NCBI GenBank assembly: GCA_013397435.1 | Contig: VZRG01000438.1 | Location: 302,334-366,333 of the forward strand | From: Erythrocercus mccallii | Lineage: Eukaryota > Chordata > Aves > Passeriformes > Dicruridae | Direction: 5' to 3' | DNA length: 64,000 nucleotides | Position numbers and translations under genes: made by a program | Shown: positions 1-12,639 of the stretch, piece by piece | Numbering within the stretch: position 1 is the stretch's first letter | How the letters are laid out: the number at the start of each line of letters is the position of its first letter | Notes under the pieces: generated by a model | What the model saw: only the letters and a program-made list of their open reading frames with translations | Told to the model about the DNA's origin: nothing | Database searches by the model: none

Positions 1-2624
1 TGTTTGTTTGTGAAACTACTAAGCTTCAGGGAATCATTTAGAAATGGCTAGTGCTTAAAATTTAAAGAGATTTTTCCACCACTGAGTTCTCTGTAAATTA
101 TCACTTAGGGACATGAAGGAGGTAGCGTGTACCTTCACAACACGCAAAATAGTGATGGGTACCATACAGGCGGAAAACTAAAATTTCTCCATGCATCCTT
201 GCTGTCTCACAGCCTGATTAGCTGGGTGATCCTCAGCACCAGTGAAAATGTCAGTGAATCTTATTGATATCAAGTGCCTGTTTACATGAAGGATGGGTAG
301 TTCAGTATGTAAGACAGTTAATAAAGCAGAGAAAAAATAACTTAGCAACTTTAATCTCTGGACAGGGTCACGTGCTGTAGTTCTACATACAATTTAAACT
401 CACAGAAACCGTCCTGTGGGAACATTCATTCAAGTTCATCAGTCAACATGGACCTAATTACCCCAAAGTCTTTTTGAATTCAGGCCTCAATCTTCCTCCA
501 AATTTGTTTTTTCCACTGGTAATGTAAATCTGCCACACAGAAATACCAAGGATTAATGTACTGGGGTTGGTAAACTGTCAGAAGTACTTCTGAGGTGTTT
601 CAATAAAGGCTCCTTTTCTTTCTCCTTAGAACAGTGCAGGAAAGATAATTTGCTGACCTTGCTATTTCTATGTCTCGTACAGCAGTAGATGTGGAAAGCC
701 CATCAATTCCCAGTGACAGCTCCACACTTGCAGCATGTCCACCCCAAGTTCATAATTCAATCTTTGCATAACATCCCTCAGAATGTGTTATGCCCTTCCA
801 TACTAGAGTGGGTCAGCAAATGGAGTAAGCATATGTGTCCCTTTTTGTGAAAATTTATACCATCACTTAAGCAAGTTACTCTCCTTTCAAACTCAGGTAA
901 CAGGCAGACTGCACACAGCTAAGTCCAGTATATGTGCCATTTTTAATTGCTTAAATTGATGGATTATTTACTTTAGTGATTTCTTTTCAAAGCTGCCTCT
1001 TAAAAATAAAAACAGCAGTTAGTCCATGGTGGCCAGCATCTCTGAGCACATGCCACTGTGAGACAGAAACATTCCTTTGTCCTTCAGACACAACTCTGAG
1101 ATCCCAGTTACATAAACCATAACTATATTGTGCAAGTTATTATGACAGCAAATGTTCTTGTCATTTGTCCTTTACCATTTATTCCTATTGTCTGTATCAA
1201 AAGTCCTTCTCCATCATACCAGGAAATCAGCAATTTCCTTTCCTAACAGTCCACCAGAATTTATAGCTATGTATTGAAGGATATATCAGCCTTTGCAACC
1301 TATGCATTTATGTTGGAGATACCAACAGTAGTAAAACAAGTGAGTTCAAGTCAATAAATAAAACAGATGCAAGCGAAAAAATAAATAATCTGATCTCAGT
1401 TAAAAGCATGTGAACAAGGAGACGACTAATTGAGATTAGTGGAACTACTTATGGGTTAAATCAGTACTAGCAAGGGAGGACTACAATCACCCTTTGCAAG
1501 CAATTGAACACAGACTACCATTGCACTGCCTGACAAGTTGGTAAGTCATCTCCTGAGTGGAAGGAAAATATGCCAAAGATTTTAACCAGCTGAGAAAGCC
1601 AAGGGCCTAAAAAGTGCATATATTTCATTCACTTACAGAATGGGAAATCCACTTTTAGACCTCTGCCTCCTATTGCTCAGTCTACAGATTAATTTTAAGC
1701 TTATTTTAAAATTTAAAACATCCCAAGGATATACATTTCAGTCTACAGGGCAGAAAAGCATCACCAATATAATGACTGGGATCCCTTTACTGGATACAGT
1801 CAAGCTCTAAGCTTTCTCTGAAGGATATGGAGTGCGTACACACACACACAAGATTATGCAAATCAAAAACCCATCACATTATGCAAACAAAAATTACTCT
1901 ACTACACACAAGCTCATGTTAGTCTTTATGACAGTCACACACCACAGGAAACCCAACTTTCATTAAATAAAAAAAATCATAATTTTTGTGCTGTTGAAGG
2001 AGATTCTATGGCTACAGAAACACATCTCATCTCAACCAACTTGCAAATACAGCTCTTGCCACAACTGCAAGCTGCAATCAAACATGAGGCAGTAAGGACC
2101 ATGATATGCTATCCATTACACCAGTGTAAAGCAAGAATAACTCAAAGTTTGCAGAAGAGCAGCACTGAATCTATTCAAAGACAGACTACAGTGCCATGGG
2201 TTTTCCTGTTTCCTCACAATTTTTGTATCAAAATTTTAACACTAAGAACAGTGTGCTTGTGACCTCCTTGTATCATTATCTGTGATCCTCATTTCAGGGA
2301 AGGGTTTGGGAAAGAGACTCTGGCTTTTGAATATTCAAGTCATCTGTCCCTCCAATCCTAGGTCTCTAAAGTAGACAGACTGGTTTCTCATTGGCTGAGA
2401 TAGTGCAAAAATCTGAGCTGTCCATGCCACCCGTCTCAAGTCTGAGGTACCACAAAGTTTTAATGGCATGGTCCTAATGAAAGTAGCTGCAGCTGTTCTT
2501 AAAGTGGTTTCTTAATGGGCTCCAAGGCATATGACTGAGCTCATAGTTTTGTACCAGTTTTATGCAGGGTTTCCCTTCATTAAGCCACTTCTTTAGTATG
2601 AGCTGTCATATTCAAAGTCCTTTA

Positions 2625-2668
2625 TGAATTAGGAGCCTTCTCCACTGACTTCAACAGCATCTGGCTTC
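2625..2668. repeat. Old CR1-type tail fragment, sauropsid
   Basis: The stretch matches, from memory of family consensus, the common sauropsid repeat with the pattern 'taggagcct...ccattgacttcaatggga'. Here it appears as 'aggagccttctccactgac' followed by 'ttcaacagcatctgg'. It is short and diverged, so the subfamily and true ends cannot be set by eye. It is probably a fossil CR1/L3-like 3' end. Confidence 0.35.
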
Positions 2669-3003
2669 ATGGAAAGACTCAGGTCCCTGCTGTGAAGTGT
2701 TTCAGCCCAGTAGCTCTGTCTCAAATCTGTCAAAATCAGACAGGACTCCTGAGAATTTTATTAGGATTGGGCACAAACAACACCTTGAGTGCAAGCTAGA
2801 TGAACCTAAGGCCCATAAGGTAGGATACACTTCTGAGTAAGTCACCAGACATTCTGAATTGCTACAGAACAGAGGTTCTCAGTCTAGATTTCAGAAAGCA
2901 GAATTCAGTCCAGATCCAGGTGTATTTGCTGAAAAAAATAAATAAAATAAACACTGAGATTCACTCAATGAACAGGATTAGCAAGGAAGCATTATAAGAG
3001 AGC

Positions 3004-3036
3004 AAAAAAAACAAAAACAAAAAACAAAACCAAACC
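3004..3036. repeat. A-rich (CAAAA)n-like tract
   Basis: A run of adenines broken by single cytosines, about 33 bp. It could be a decayed simple repeat. No SINE body is visible upstream of it on either strand. Confidence 0.7.
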
Positions 3037-4270
3037 AATAACATGAGTTGAATTTTCCACTTCTAAGAAAATTTGCTGGTGGAGGCTACCATCAAAACCA
3101 ATGTTATCCTTCTAGCATTTCACTGTTCTGGATACCATCCAATTATCCATCAATTCTCTAATTTCAGCTGAATTTAACAAAATGTTTATACTAAAAAATA
3201 AAACCACAAAAGCCATCAACAACAGCAACAAAACTGTGAAAAAAAAATCAAACCCTACATTTCTGGCAATGTCCTCCTACTTGTCAAGCACCAGGAAAGC
3301 CTGCCAGATATTAAAGTAACTTAAGAGTGCTCCATTTGATCTGCATATCATACCATAGAAGCATCACTAAATCTATGTCCAGTCCATGGAAATCACACTG
3401 GCAGGAAATCTTCCCTTCAGGCAAACCCAGTAAAAGGCTTCAGTAGCATTCAACATCTTTTGGCCAGTCTACCAAGCTCAATGTTTCCTGTACAAAAGTG
3501 CCTAAATAATAAAGCATGTGAATAGGCAGCAGAAGCAGCTAGGAAAACAGTTTCCACAGTAAAAGCATGAGAAATGGTACAGGAGTCACAATTTTCCTTT
3601 TTCTTTGTTCTTAACTGGGGCCTGCACATCTGTGCTTCCTTTGAAGAGACTGGATTTTTCTGTCTCCCATCCCTAAACATCTTCCTTCCAGCCTCTACAA
3701 ATGCAAACCTCTAACAGTTCCAGGCTTCCCCACTACACCCTGACACAACTGCCTTTGCCCAAATTATACTCAGGATGCTTTCAAAGCTGCTTAAAGGAGC
3801 AGCTTAAAAGAAAAGTGATGTAATTAAAATTTCTAAATCAAACCAATAAACTGAAGTGGTGCTACACACCCTGATGAAAAGAGGAAATCAGAATACATGG
3901 CCTCAAACTCAGATTTCTACAAGTCAAGGCAGAAAAATAAGGATCTGTCTCTGGCAAGTGGCCAAGGTATCTACTGCCTGCCGTGTAACAGTGCAAATGC
4001 ACCCTGAAACTCAAATAATAAGCAGAGTGAGAATCAGAAAGAAACAGTTCCATTTTCCAGACAGATGAATGGCCAACTGAGCCACTTTTCAGGATTTTAG
4101 TTTCCCAACTAAAAAAAAGCAGTTCCAAAAGCTGGAGGTAAAGAAAAAAAGAAACAGAAAAAGAAAAGAAGAACTCAGCAGTAGCTGTTCAAAGAGATAT
4201 CTTAAAATCTCTTATGAATAAAAGTTATTTTTGTCTAAAAGGAGGATGTTCTTTTTCTATTGCCTCCCAG

Positions 4271-4378
4271 CCTCCTTCCAAATATGCTGACAAAGAAAGA
4301 CGAATGGGAACTGCAGTATCAGAAAGTGCCTACAAGGACTTGCGTTTCGCAGGTGGAGATGCAAGATCGAGGAATTAG
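4271..4378 (+). other. Candidate exon, 35 open codons after a splice acceptor
   Basis: A pyrimidine tract (TTCTTTTTCTATTGCCTCCCAG) ends at 4270. The frame that starts at the next base stays open for 35 codons before TAG at 4376-4378. The predicted peptide begins PPSKYADKERRMGTAVSESA and ends GGDARSRN; it is charged and of ordinary globular composition. The segment holds several CpG dinucleotides (near 4301, 4344, 4349 and 4368) in an otherwise CpG-poor neighbourhood. A possible donor CAG|GTGGAG lies at 4351. I do not recognise the protein, and an open frame of 35 codons occurs often by chance. Confidence 0.2.
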
Positions 4379-4379
4379 G

Positions 4380-7300
4380 GGGTCAAATCACCACATCATA
4401 TACTTGAATCAAACATTAGATTAAAAATTCTCTTTCTGGACTTGGTGCCTGGAAACCCTTGTATGAAGCAGAGGTGACGGATAATGGCAGATCAGCATTC
4501 TCAATCTATTCCCTGTTCTGACCTGATGTTAAGAAAAATGGCTGGGGGACTCCTATCCACTGATGAATAAATCTGACCTTAACTCAGCAATATATTTAAC
4601 CAAATTTCAATCTATGGCACTTGGAGATAAGCAGTCCTGTAAATTAATAGCTTTGCTTTTCTAAAATCAGAACAAAGAAGGAGCTCTACAGCTAATGATG
4701 GGCAACACATTTCAGTCGAGATTATTTTTCACAATCCCGTCTGCAGATTTGGTAACAATAAGATGCTTTCAAACCCACATCTTTCTGCCAAACAGTTTAG
4801 AACATTATTTAAAACAATAAATCAAAAAACATGTCCTTTCTGAAATCTATTTTTATATTTATTTTTGCCCAGAACATGCTTATCACTACCACTGACATTT
4901 CACAAGCATGATTTAAAGTGTCTAATTTTACTACTTTTCCATTATTTTGGCTCTCTCCTATGCTTGACAAGCCTACAGAATAATAGATGTAAAGGGAAAA
5001 AAATGATCTATGTTGCTAGTACAGTGTCTGATAAAAAAAACAATTCAGATAGGCTTTTTCTTTTTTTACCCTACAACATGCAATAGGATTAACATTCTCC
5101 CTAGAAAGATGGACTTTTCTTTTAGGTTACAGGACCATCTGACTGTAATTTAACTCAAAAACAAGCCCTCCAACTCTTGACCACCTCACAGTATAGTACT
5201 GGAAAACATCTAGGTCACATAATCCTGTCTCATCCAATTTGGATGCAGTTCTTCCAAGGATATAAATTCATTAGAGAGACAGATTGTAAACAAATACATA
5301 CACACACAAGAAAAAAATATGCAGACAGATCCTGCCTGCTCACCCTGCATATATATGACTACTTGACCCAGAAACTAAAGGTATCACCATCTAGTCACTG
5401 GGTCAGAGTCATTCACCTATATAAATAACTCAAGAAATTTAGCCTCCCTACCACATCATTTCAGAGGAGATTGTGATTCCCTCCAGTTTGTTGTTTATTT
5501 AGTTATTCCTAAAAAGCCAAGCTGCCAGTCTTCCACTGAATTAATGTTTCACTTCACTGAGAGTCCCAGTGGATTCCTGGAGACATCTCTTAAGGGATGA
5601 TGGTAAGCAAACAGTACTGAAGACATCAGTATCAGATTATTATGGATTACTTCTGAGAGATTTAATCAGTCAGCAATTAATAAAAATTGTGAATACACAA
5701 ACCACAGATATTGGTTAGCTGTGTTTATCTTAAGAGTTAGACCCCCATCAGTTGATCCCCTAGAAAAGAATACCTTGCTTTCCCCAATCAGCTGAGCACA
5801 GGTTTCAAATTTAGAAGGTCTAAAGGAAGAAGTCTGGGCCTTTGCACCTCTCATGGAAATCTACAACTTCGTGAAGTAGGAAACAATGTCATGTTAGGCA
5901 TTGAAAAGTACTTCCATTTTTTTCTTTTAGTCACATGTGCCTTTGCCCAAGACATGAACTGTAAAAACCACCAAGCTGTAAGATCCTGTCAAACAAAAAA
6001 GAATACACATCTGGTCTTCCTCTTGCAGCTTGCAGTCTAAATCACTTTCCATACCTGTGCAATTGCAATTGTAAAGGTATTTTTGTAACACTGATATGTC
6101 CATTAAATTCCCTCTGTGCCAGGGCTCCCAGGGAGCTTCAATCTAACCACTACATCATGCACAGCACTGCCATGTGGATTACTGAATTTATTGGTTTGTT
6201 ATTTTCTGTCATCATTACAACCAGAGACACAAAGTAATTAATTGGGCAGACACAGCACTCTTGGTCATGCTGCTGTCTAGCACAATTAATTACCTGTGCC
6301 AGCTTTAGAAAAGCTGATAGTCTCACTATTCCCTGTCCCGCAGCAAGCATATCTCTCAGTAAATAATTCTGAACAAACACAGGAAGCACGTTAAGTCAAT
6401 ATTCTGCAGTTCTACACACATTTAATTCATGATAACAAAGAGGAACAAGTGAAAACCAAACCTCCTAAATTTGTCCATAGTAATTTAAAGGCCATGAAAT
6501 CATTTAATTGAAGATAAACAGATGTATTTCCTTGATACATGCAGCAGCAGTTTCTAATGTTTTCCATAGAAAATTCCTGAAACCTCTGATACTGACTTTT
6601 ATTCAATCCAACTTTGTTATCCAAAACAAACTCCACTTCTCCGCCATATGCTCAAGGAGCACAGGGAATCCTACATTGCCAACATTAGGCGCTCATCCGT
6701 TGTTGCAATAAGCCGGAGATATCACAGGATGCATTCCCATCTGCTTTTGAATTTTGCTTCAGCTAGCAAGGCTAATAAATTCCTCAGTTTGCCCCTCTAT
6801 TCCCTTAGGAGCAGTATGTGTGTGAAATCCAACGTGGCCAGCATTTTCTGTCCACAAAGACGGTACAGAGCTGCAGGGGCACAAGGATGGACAGAATGGG
6901 CCTGAGCTACCCAATGGAAGCCATCTCTCCTGCAGCGTTCCCAGTCCTAGTCAGGAATATTGCTCCAAGGATAGGTGTCTCTGGGGACACTGGGCCCCTT
7001 GAAGGCTCAGCACCTTCGCACTGCTAAGATCCCTTTGGGGAAAGGACAGCTTTAGTTAAAATACTTTGGGAACAAGCCAAAGAATCAGCCTTGATCAGGA
7101 GTGTAACTCCTGTTTTCCCAATTCTCCCTGCTCTGACAAGAACCAGAAATTCACATCAAGTACAGTGACTCCTTCCCTGTTAAGTTCCTGGGTGGCTCAC
7201 AGACCATAATGTCCATGTCTGGACATGGGTCAGGGTCTAAGACCTCTAAGCCCTTAACACGATGACGATCCCCTAGGTGCAAAATAAACACAGTTTCAAA

Positions 7301-9780
7301 CTGTGTCTCTCATCTCTGTTCCTTGCTTTCTTACGTGAGCGAATTGCATACACATAAAACAACCTGTATATAATTGTCTTCACTTGTACATCACAGGAGA
7401 GAGGGAAGTTTCCTCAATATAACCCCCAAAAGGTTTTATAAATATATGATAAAGTCATGAACATAGATCAGTCCAGAACATTCAAAGGAACTCTTAAAAA
7501 TACAGCTTTTGTATGCTCCCCTAAATTTAATTAAAAATAAAATAAAATAAATGCACATTTCACTTTTTCTTTACAGTAATGAATACACTGGAGGCTTAAT
7601 GACCTCTGTTATTACTGTGAGAATTTACGTTTATGGTAGCAGTGTTGTTCTTTCTTCCTCTTCACAAGGATATTCACAAACCAGAGGAGGAACTCTTTGA
7701 AGTATGCAGTGGGACTTCTTCTGCCCACTCCTTATGCACAACTCTTCCAACACAATCTGACCACAGTGCAGTTTTCTGGCTGCAGCCCTGGGCAGATGAA
7801 TCTTGCGTCAGTGGGATGTGCTGGATCCCACAGCCTGCACCTGAGATCCACTGAGGGGAGTGAGCAGGCACCAGGAACTGTCCAGGGTCCCTGGGAGTCC
7901 TGGGAGCACCACAGCAGCAGCACAGACAGTTGAAAGGAGAGCTCAGCCCCTCAATGTTATTTGACTGTGCCACACCACAGTCATATAACACATAAACTAA
8001 GGTGGCAGCAAAAAGGTGGGGAGGGCATGAATAAATTTGAAAAACTTTTCAATTTAATTTTCATTGTAAATATTTTATTTCAGAGACAAAAGCTTGAGAC
8101 CAAGGTAGAACGTCATATAAATCACTAAAACTATGCCAAAGGAGTCCCAGTAAATTATGCCAGAATACACACCAGGACATGGGGATAAAAAGGGCTGGAG
8201 AGTCCCTTTGCTAAGCATCTCTAATGCAAATTTTCAAGTTCATGAGTGACAGGCAAAAATCTGTCTAAATCTTTCTAATCTTGAAAATCTGTAATCTTGG
8301 ACCCAGCAAAGGCAAATCCTGATCCAGAAAAAAAATTAGACATGTTTATGCAGGAGCATGTGCAAGTCCATGGCCACAAAACAATTCAAGTGAGCAATTG
8401 GCTTTGATCCCTCAATCCTTCTGAAGTCAAGAGAGTGCAAAAGGTGCAACATTAGCTGGGATGGTCTGGGGCAATGAGTACAAGCTACAACTTCAAGAAT
8501 TGTCTTGCATTTCCTGTGCTGAAGAGACAAAGGAGTGGCATTTGTATGTGCACTCTGCATAGAGGGATGGTTTTGGTTTAAATGGAAGGAATTTCGAACA
8601 GATCATCAGGGCTCACTTTTTGAAACTCAGAGGGATTCTCACAGGAAGAGGAGGTGCAGATAAATCTAAGAGAGGCAAAGGGACTAGTTTTCCTAGGGGG
8701 GAAAGGGAAGAGAGAAAAGTAGCAGCAGCTTAGTCTACATTATTTCTGCTACTAAATGTTTTCTACACCATGCTAAAAGAACCCCCTACTGTGAAGACAA
8801 AACTCTTATGATGTCAGAACAGCTCTTCTTTCTACTGTGCCTGCTACCACACAAAAAGGTGAGCACTACTTTCGTAAAAGCAGCTTTCTAGAAAGCATTG
8901 CTGGATCAACCACATCTGGATGGCACTGGACCTAAGTGCAGACCTTCCCATACTCAGACCAGTATCCTAACTTAAATTCTCCCACGTTGGTTGTAAGGAC
9001 ACTTCAGAAAATGGGAGCAGAAATAAATGCATGAGGAGCTCTCCGTCCAGTTCCTGCAATTCCCGCAGGACACAGCAGTGTCTCAAATAGATATTTGAAA
9101 TCTTGGGTTCCTATATCCTGATCAGCAATTATGATTTGCAATCCCAAATTATTTTTTGCTTGTCCTTAGGCTATTTGGCAATGAAATACGAGGCAGAAAG
9201 ACAGAAGCCCAGCTCCCAGGAGCCAGGTTGGTGCTGCAGGGCTGAGGGTAGCAGAAACTAGTTTTGACAGGTTAGCCATGCAAATATTATGTGCCAGTCA
9301 TCGAGCAAGTGCTGCTCCCCTCAGCCAATGTCACAGAGACTGACACGTTGTGACAACTTTCATACCCAGAGTTAAGCTAAACTCATTTCATCATGCCTCA
9401 AATCGAACAGAATTAACACCAAAATCCTAACACTTTAGCAAAATAAATACTGTTTAGAGAAGCAAAACATTTACAAGCAAATCCAGATAGGCACTGAAGT
9501 GTGAATCCCAAATCTGCTCATTCCCACAAAGACCTGTGGAGCCATCATCAGTCCAGCACAGCTTTAACCTACCTTTCTCTGTGAGAATCCTACCCTGGCC
9601 AAAGAAAAGTGCAGGTAAAGTGCTGCAGAACTCCAGTGTGGGCAGGATTTGGAACATTCAATATACACACAGCACCTAACACAGCACAGCCCTGCTTTCC
9701 CCTCATGAACACTGAGCCTTACTATAAAAAATTATTCTACCAGTCAGCTAGAAACGGTAATAGGAATCCTGCAATAAGTA
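4380..9780. other. Non-coding DNA, no gene seen
   Basis: No gene is recognised. Short open frames at 6.15-7.03 and 7.63-7.99 kb overlap each other on opposite strands and match no family known to me. 7640-7960 is somewhat GC-richer than its flanks and lacks repeat hallmarks. A (TAAAA)n-like tract lies at 7532-7551. 8300-8460 has fragments reminiscent of old CR1 tails ('cctgatccag', 'ctgaagtcaa') but too weak to call. Confidence 0.55.
7532..7551. repeat. (TAAAA)n short tandem repeat
   Basis: About four units of TAAAA, directly visible. No SINE or LINE body adjoins it. Confidence 0.75.
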
Positions 9781-9900
9781 CATCAGTTGTCATGCTATAA
9801 TTAGCCATGTACAGTTTAAATAAAATCGTGATTAATGAATATTTGCCAGAGGACGTCACATTTCAGTGCTATTCCAGCCAATGCTGAAATCATATAACTT
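9770..9900. promoter_or_regulatory. Candidate enhancer with homeobox and CRE-like sites
   Basis: Within about 130 bp there is a TAATTA homeodomain core (9798-9803), GATTAATGAAT (9830-9840), a CRE-like GACGTCA (9852-9858) and AT-rich spacer. CpG is rare nearby, so an intact GACGTCA stands out. This is an inference from site clustering; conservation cannot be tested here. It may be no more than AT-rich background. Confidence 0.25.
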
Positions 9901-12279
9901 TAGATGGAGAAAGAAAGGTCATTTGGGTGACACTTCCTCATAGGGCAGAACATCATTACAAACAAAAAAATCAAACCAGAAACAAGGGTTATAGTGATTA
10001 AAAATCATGTACAGAGAGTAGAAACCATGCCTCAGCCTCTCCAGCTTTTACTAAAGGTCCCTTTCCTTGGGTGCAGTGGAAAAAGTTTCATACCCTGAGC
10101 TCTCTGCACTTCTCCAGGTCCTGGTAGAATGTTTGGGCATGGAAATAACAGCTGTACCTCTCACAGAAGCCTTACACATTTTACACACCTTGTTTCCCGC
10201 AATGGAAGCACATGCTACTTTTGGAAGGCCAGCATGGAGACTCAAATGGATGCTTTGAAATCTCTGCCCTTTAGAGATGAGGCTGAAATCCACAGTCACC
10301 ATTTCATTCTGTCACAGAGGGCAGATAACCTGTCAGAGCCAGAAATAAGGCAGGCTCCCTCCCTATGTCTATTAGTGACGGACACTTAACTCCATTTCAT
10401 TCAAAATGGGGAAAAAACCTGATGCTATGGCTTTCCACTTGAAATGGCAACATGCTGCTTACAGCAAAGATGTCAACACCCTCAGCTGTCAGACAGAAAT
10501 ACAAGCAAGCCAGAGACAGACAAGAAAGCTTCCAAAGGAAATATTATTTCTCAGTATTTATCTTTTATTTACCTTCTAGAACTAACTGTAATGAAGCTTG
10601 AATTTGGGGGGTTTTCCATCCTGAGCTTATTATAAACACCCAAAGCATAGTGCAAAGAGGTTTAAAATATAATCTTTACTAAACAGGACAAGGAAAGGTC
10701 CTTACACCATCCGAGGTTTCCATCTACAGTTGTCCTAGTGGGACATGAGGGAGCCAACAGCAGTAGGTACAGCTAAAGCCTCCCTTGACTCATATCTGTT
10801 AGTACACATAAACTGTCCAATTTCCTGCTTATATAGAAAAAAGCTGTCCACAAAACATCACAGGCAGCAGCAGTCTTGTTATTTATGTTGTAGAGATGAG
10901 AGGACAAACCAGAAATGCATAAAATATTAGGGCAGACAAGCAAATATTTTATACTTGGTAGTAAATTCTTCCTAGCTCAACAGCTTAGCTTTTGAACAGG
11001 TGTGAGGAGGAAAAAAATCACAAAGAACAGAGATGTATGATAGGCATTACTCAAGGAAAGAAAGAAGAATGAGGAAGGCCAACAATTTCCAGTTACATTA
11101 ACCCCCTTCTGCTTCAAAGATCTTTATTTCAAACTGTTGAGGTATATTAGAAGGCTCCAGCTTGGTTTCCCATTACATTCTCCCTGTGTCATTGCACCTA
11201 ATAACACAGAAGGCTTTTGAAATGTTTCTGCTTTCATTATTTTCTCTTACTGGATGCCTAGTTGTTTAATAACTTTATCATTTTACAGTTATTTGTATTC
11301 AAAATAATCTGTAAATCAAATTCAAATATAACAGCTCAAAGTGGGGGCAAAGAAATATAGTTGTTTGGTATGGCCTGGAGTAATAACTCATCTTAATGTG
11401 ATAGAATTGCCAAAAGAAAATGTAGGTTAAGTAGCAGGAACCACTTCCTAACAGCAAGATCTATCAGACTAAAAAAACAACCTCCCTGCAGAAAAGGTGG
11501 CATCTTTCTCACTTCCTTTTGAAACAGGACAGATGATGGCAGTGGAGCACACAGCATTAGGAATCACCTGAGAAAAGAAAATGACCCAGAACAGCTTCCA
11601 TTCTTATCCTTTTAGAGTGATTCACAACCTGAAGGCTAAAACTCTTGTGGAAACACATTCTGTACCACCCTAGTCAAATGAAAAGCCAAACAGTCACAGC
11701 CCCAGCACTGGTGAACCAACACTTAGGAGATCCTAATAAGAAACTGTATTTTTATTTTGCTCTTCCGGCATTTTAGGAGTCTACCTGGGAATCTGCCCAG
11801 GCCGTGAATGGATATAAGCATCTGAGCCAAATTTACTGAAATTGCAGATGTTTACTTATATATTCATTTTAAGCTTGCTTCTAACTTCTACACCAAATAG
11901 AGACAAACTTCCTGTTGAGCTCTCCTGAACTGGGGCTCTTCTGTATAAGCAGCTTACAGCATGAACAGCTTACTGTGCATATACATGCAATATATGCATA
12001 TATTAGTAAATTATTACTCAAGTTACTATTATCATCAAATGATACAGCAGTTATTTGCTGTAGATGCCATTTTTGTTTTCCAATTCATTGAAGGAGAGAG
12101 TCTACTAAAAACATTTTTTCAAACTGCAAGGATTTCATTAATCAAGTAAAACCACATCTAAAATGAGGAATACATTGCTGTAGTCTATCAGAGCAAAAGA
12201 ATATTTTACTTTGCACACAAAACTATTTAAATTCTTCAACAGAATTTAACTAATTCCAGAGTAGCCACATGAATTTTCA
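9901..12279. other. Non-coding DNA, no gene seen
   Basis: Only short open frames, paired on opposite strands at 10.05-10.39 kb, with no recognisable product. No repeat family is identifiable by eye. Confidence 0.55.
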
Positions 12280-12392
12280 GCCTCATTTCACAGGTGAGAA
12301 GATTCAGGCTCACAAAGATTAGATGATTTGCCCAAGCCCATACTCTAAAGCTAGCAACAAAGATTCATGTGTAGTTAGGAGCACATCTAATT
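12280..12392 (-). repeat. MIR-like CORE-SINE fragment
   Basis: The plus strand reads 'cctcatttcacaggtgag', then a gapped match to 'gaggctcacaaagattag', then 'gatttgcccaagcccata' and 'aaagctagcaac'. This follows the reverse complement of the MIR core and tail in order (ttacagatgaggaaactgaggc, acttgcccaaggtcaca, cagctagtaa, from established consensus). The copy is old, with roughly one base in four changed. Confidence 0.65.
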
Positions 12393-12499
12393 TATTTCTA
12401 TCTATGTTTTTATTACACTCAGGAGCATGCTATTTCAATTCCTTACAGTACTCACAATCAATAAATCCTTGTATTTTTCCCGTCAGAAGGGATTTGTGA

Positions 12500-12632
12500 C
12501 TTTCACCATTACAGAAGCCGAGAAATGAAGACACAAAGAAATACGCTGACTTGGCCAAAGCAACTCGCCCAGGGGAGTCAATGCTCAAGGCAAGAACAGA
12601 ATCTGGACCCCTGGAGTCCCAGCTCTTACCTT
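12500..12632 (-). repeat. Second MIR-like CORE-SINE fragment
   Basis: Starting at 'ccattacagaagccgagaaa', the order again follows reverse-complement MIR: 'gacttggccaaagcaactcg', then 'aacagaatctggacccctgg' and 'agtcccagctctta'. That last block matches the tRNA-proximal part ('ggattcgaacccaggt ... ctctta'). It has the same orientation as the copy ending 108 bp upstream. Confidence 0.65.
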
Positions 12633-12639
12633 CATAGTT

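Larger units (their letters stand above)
1..4245. other. Non-coding AT-rich DNA, no gene seen
   Basis: I see no gene here. Open frames are all under about 90 codons, without splice or homology support, and they overlap on both strands. Visible items are a short CA run near 1838-1851, A-rich tracts near 2931-2952, 3004-3036 and 4139-4172, and one old CR1-like tail near 2625 (listed separately). On the minus strand a pyrimidine-rich stretch ending in TTTCAG (2931-2952 read backwards) could serve as a splice acceptor, but the following frames close within about 20 codons. Confidence 0.6.
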
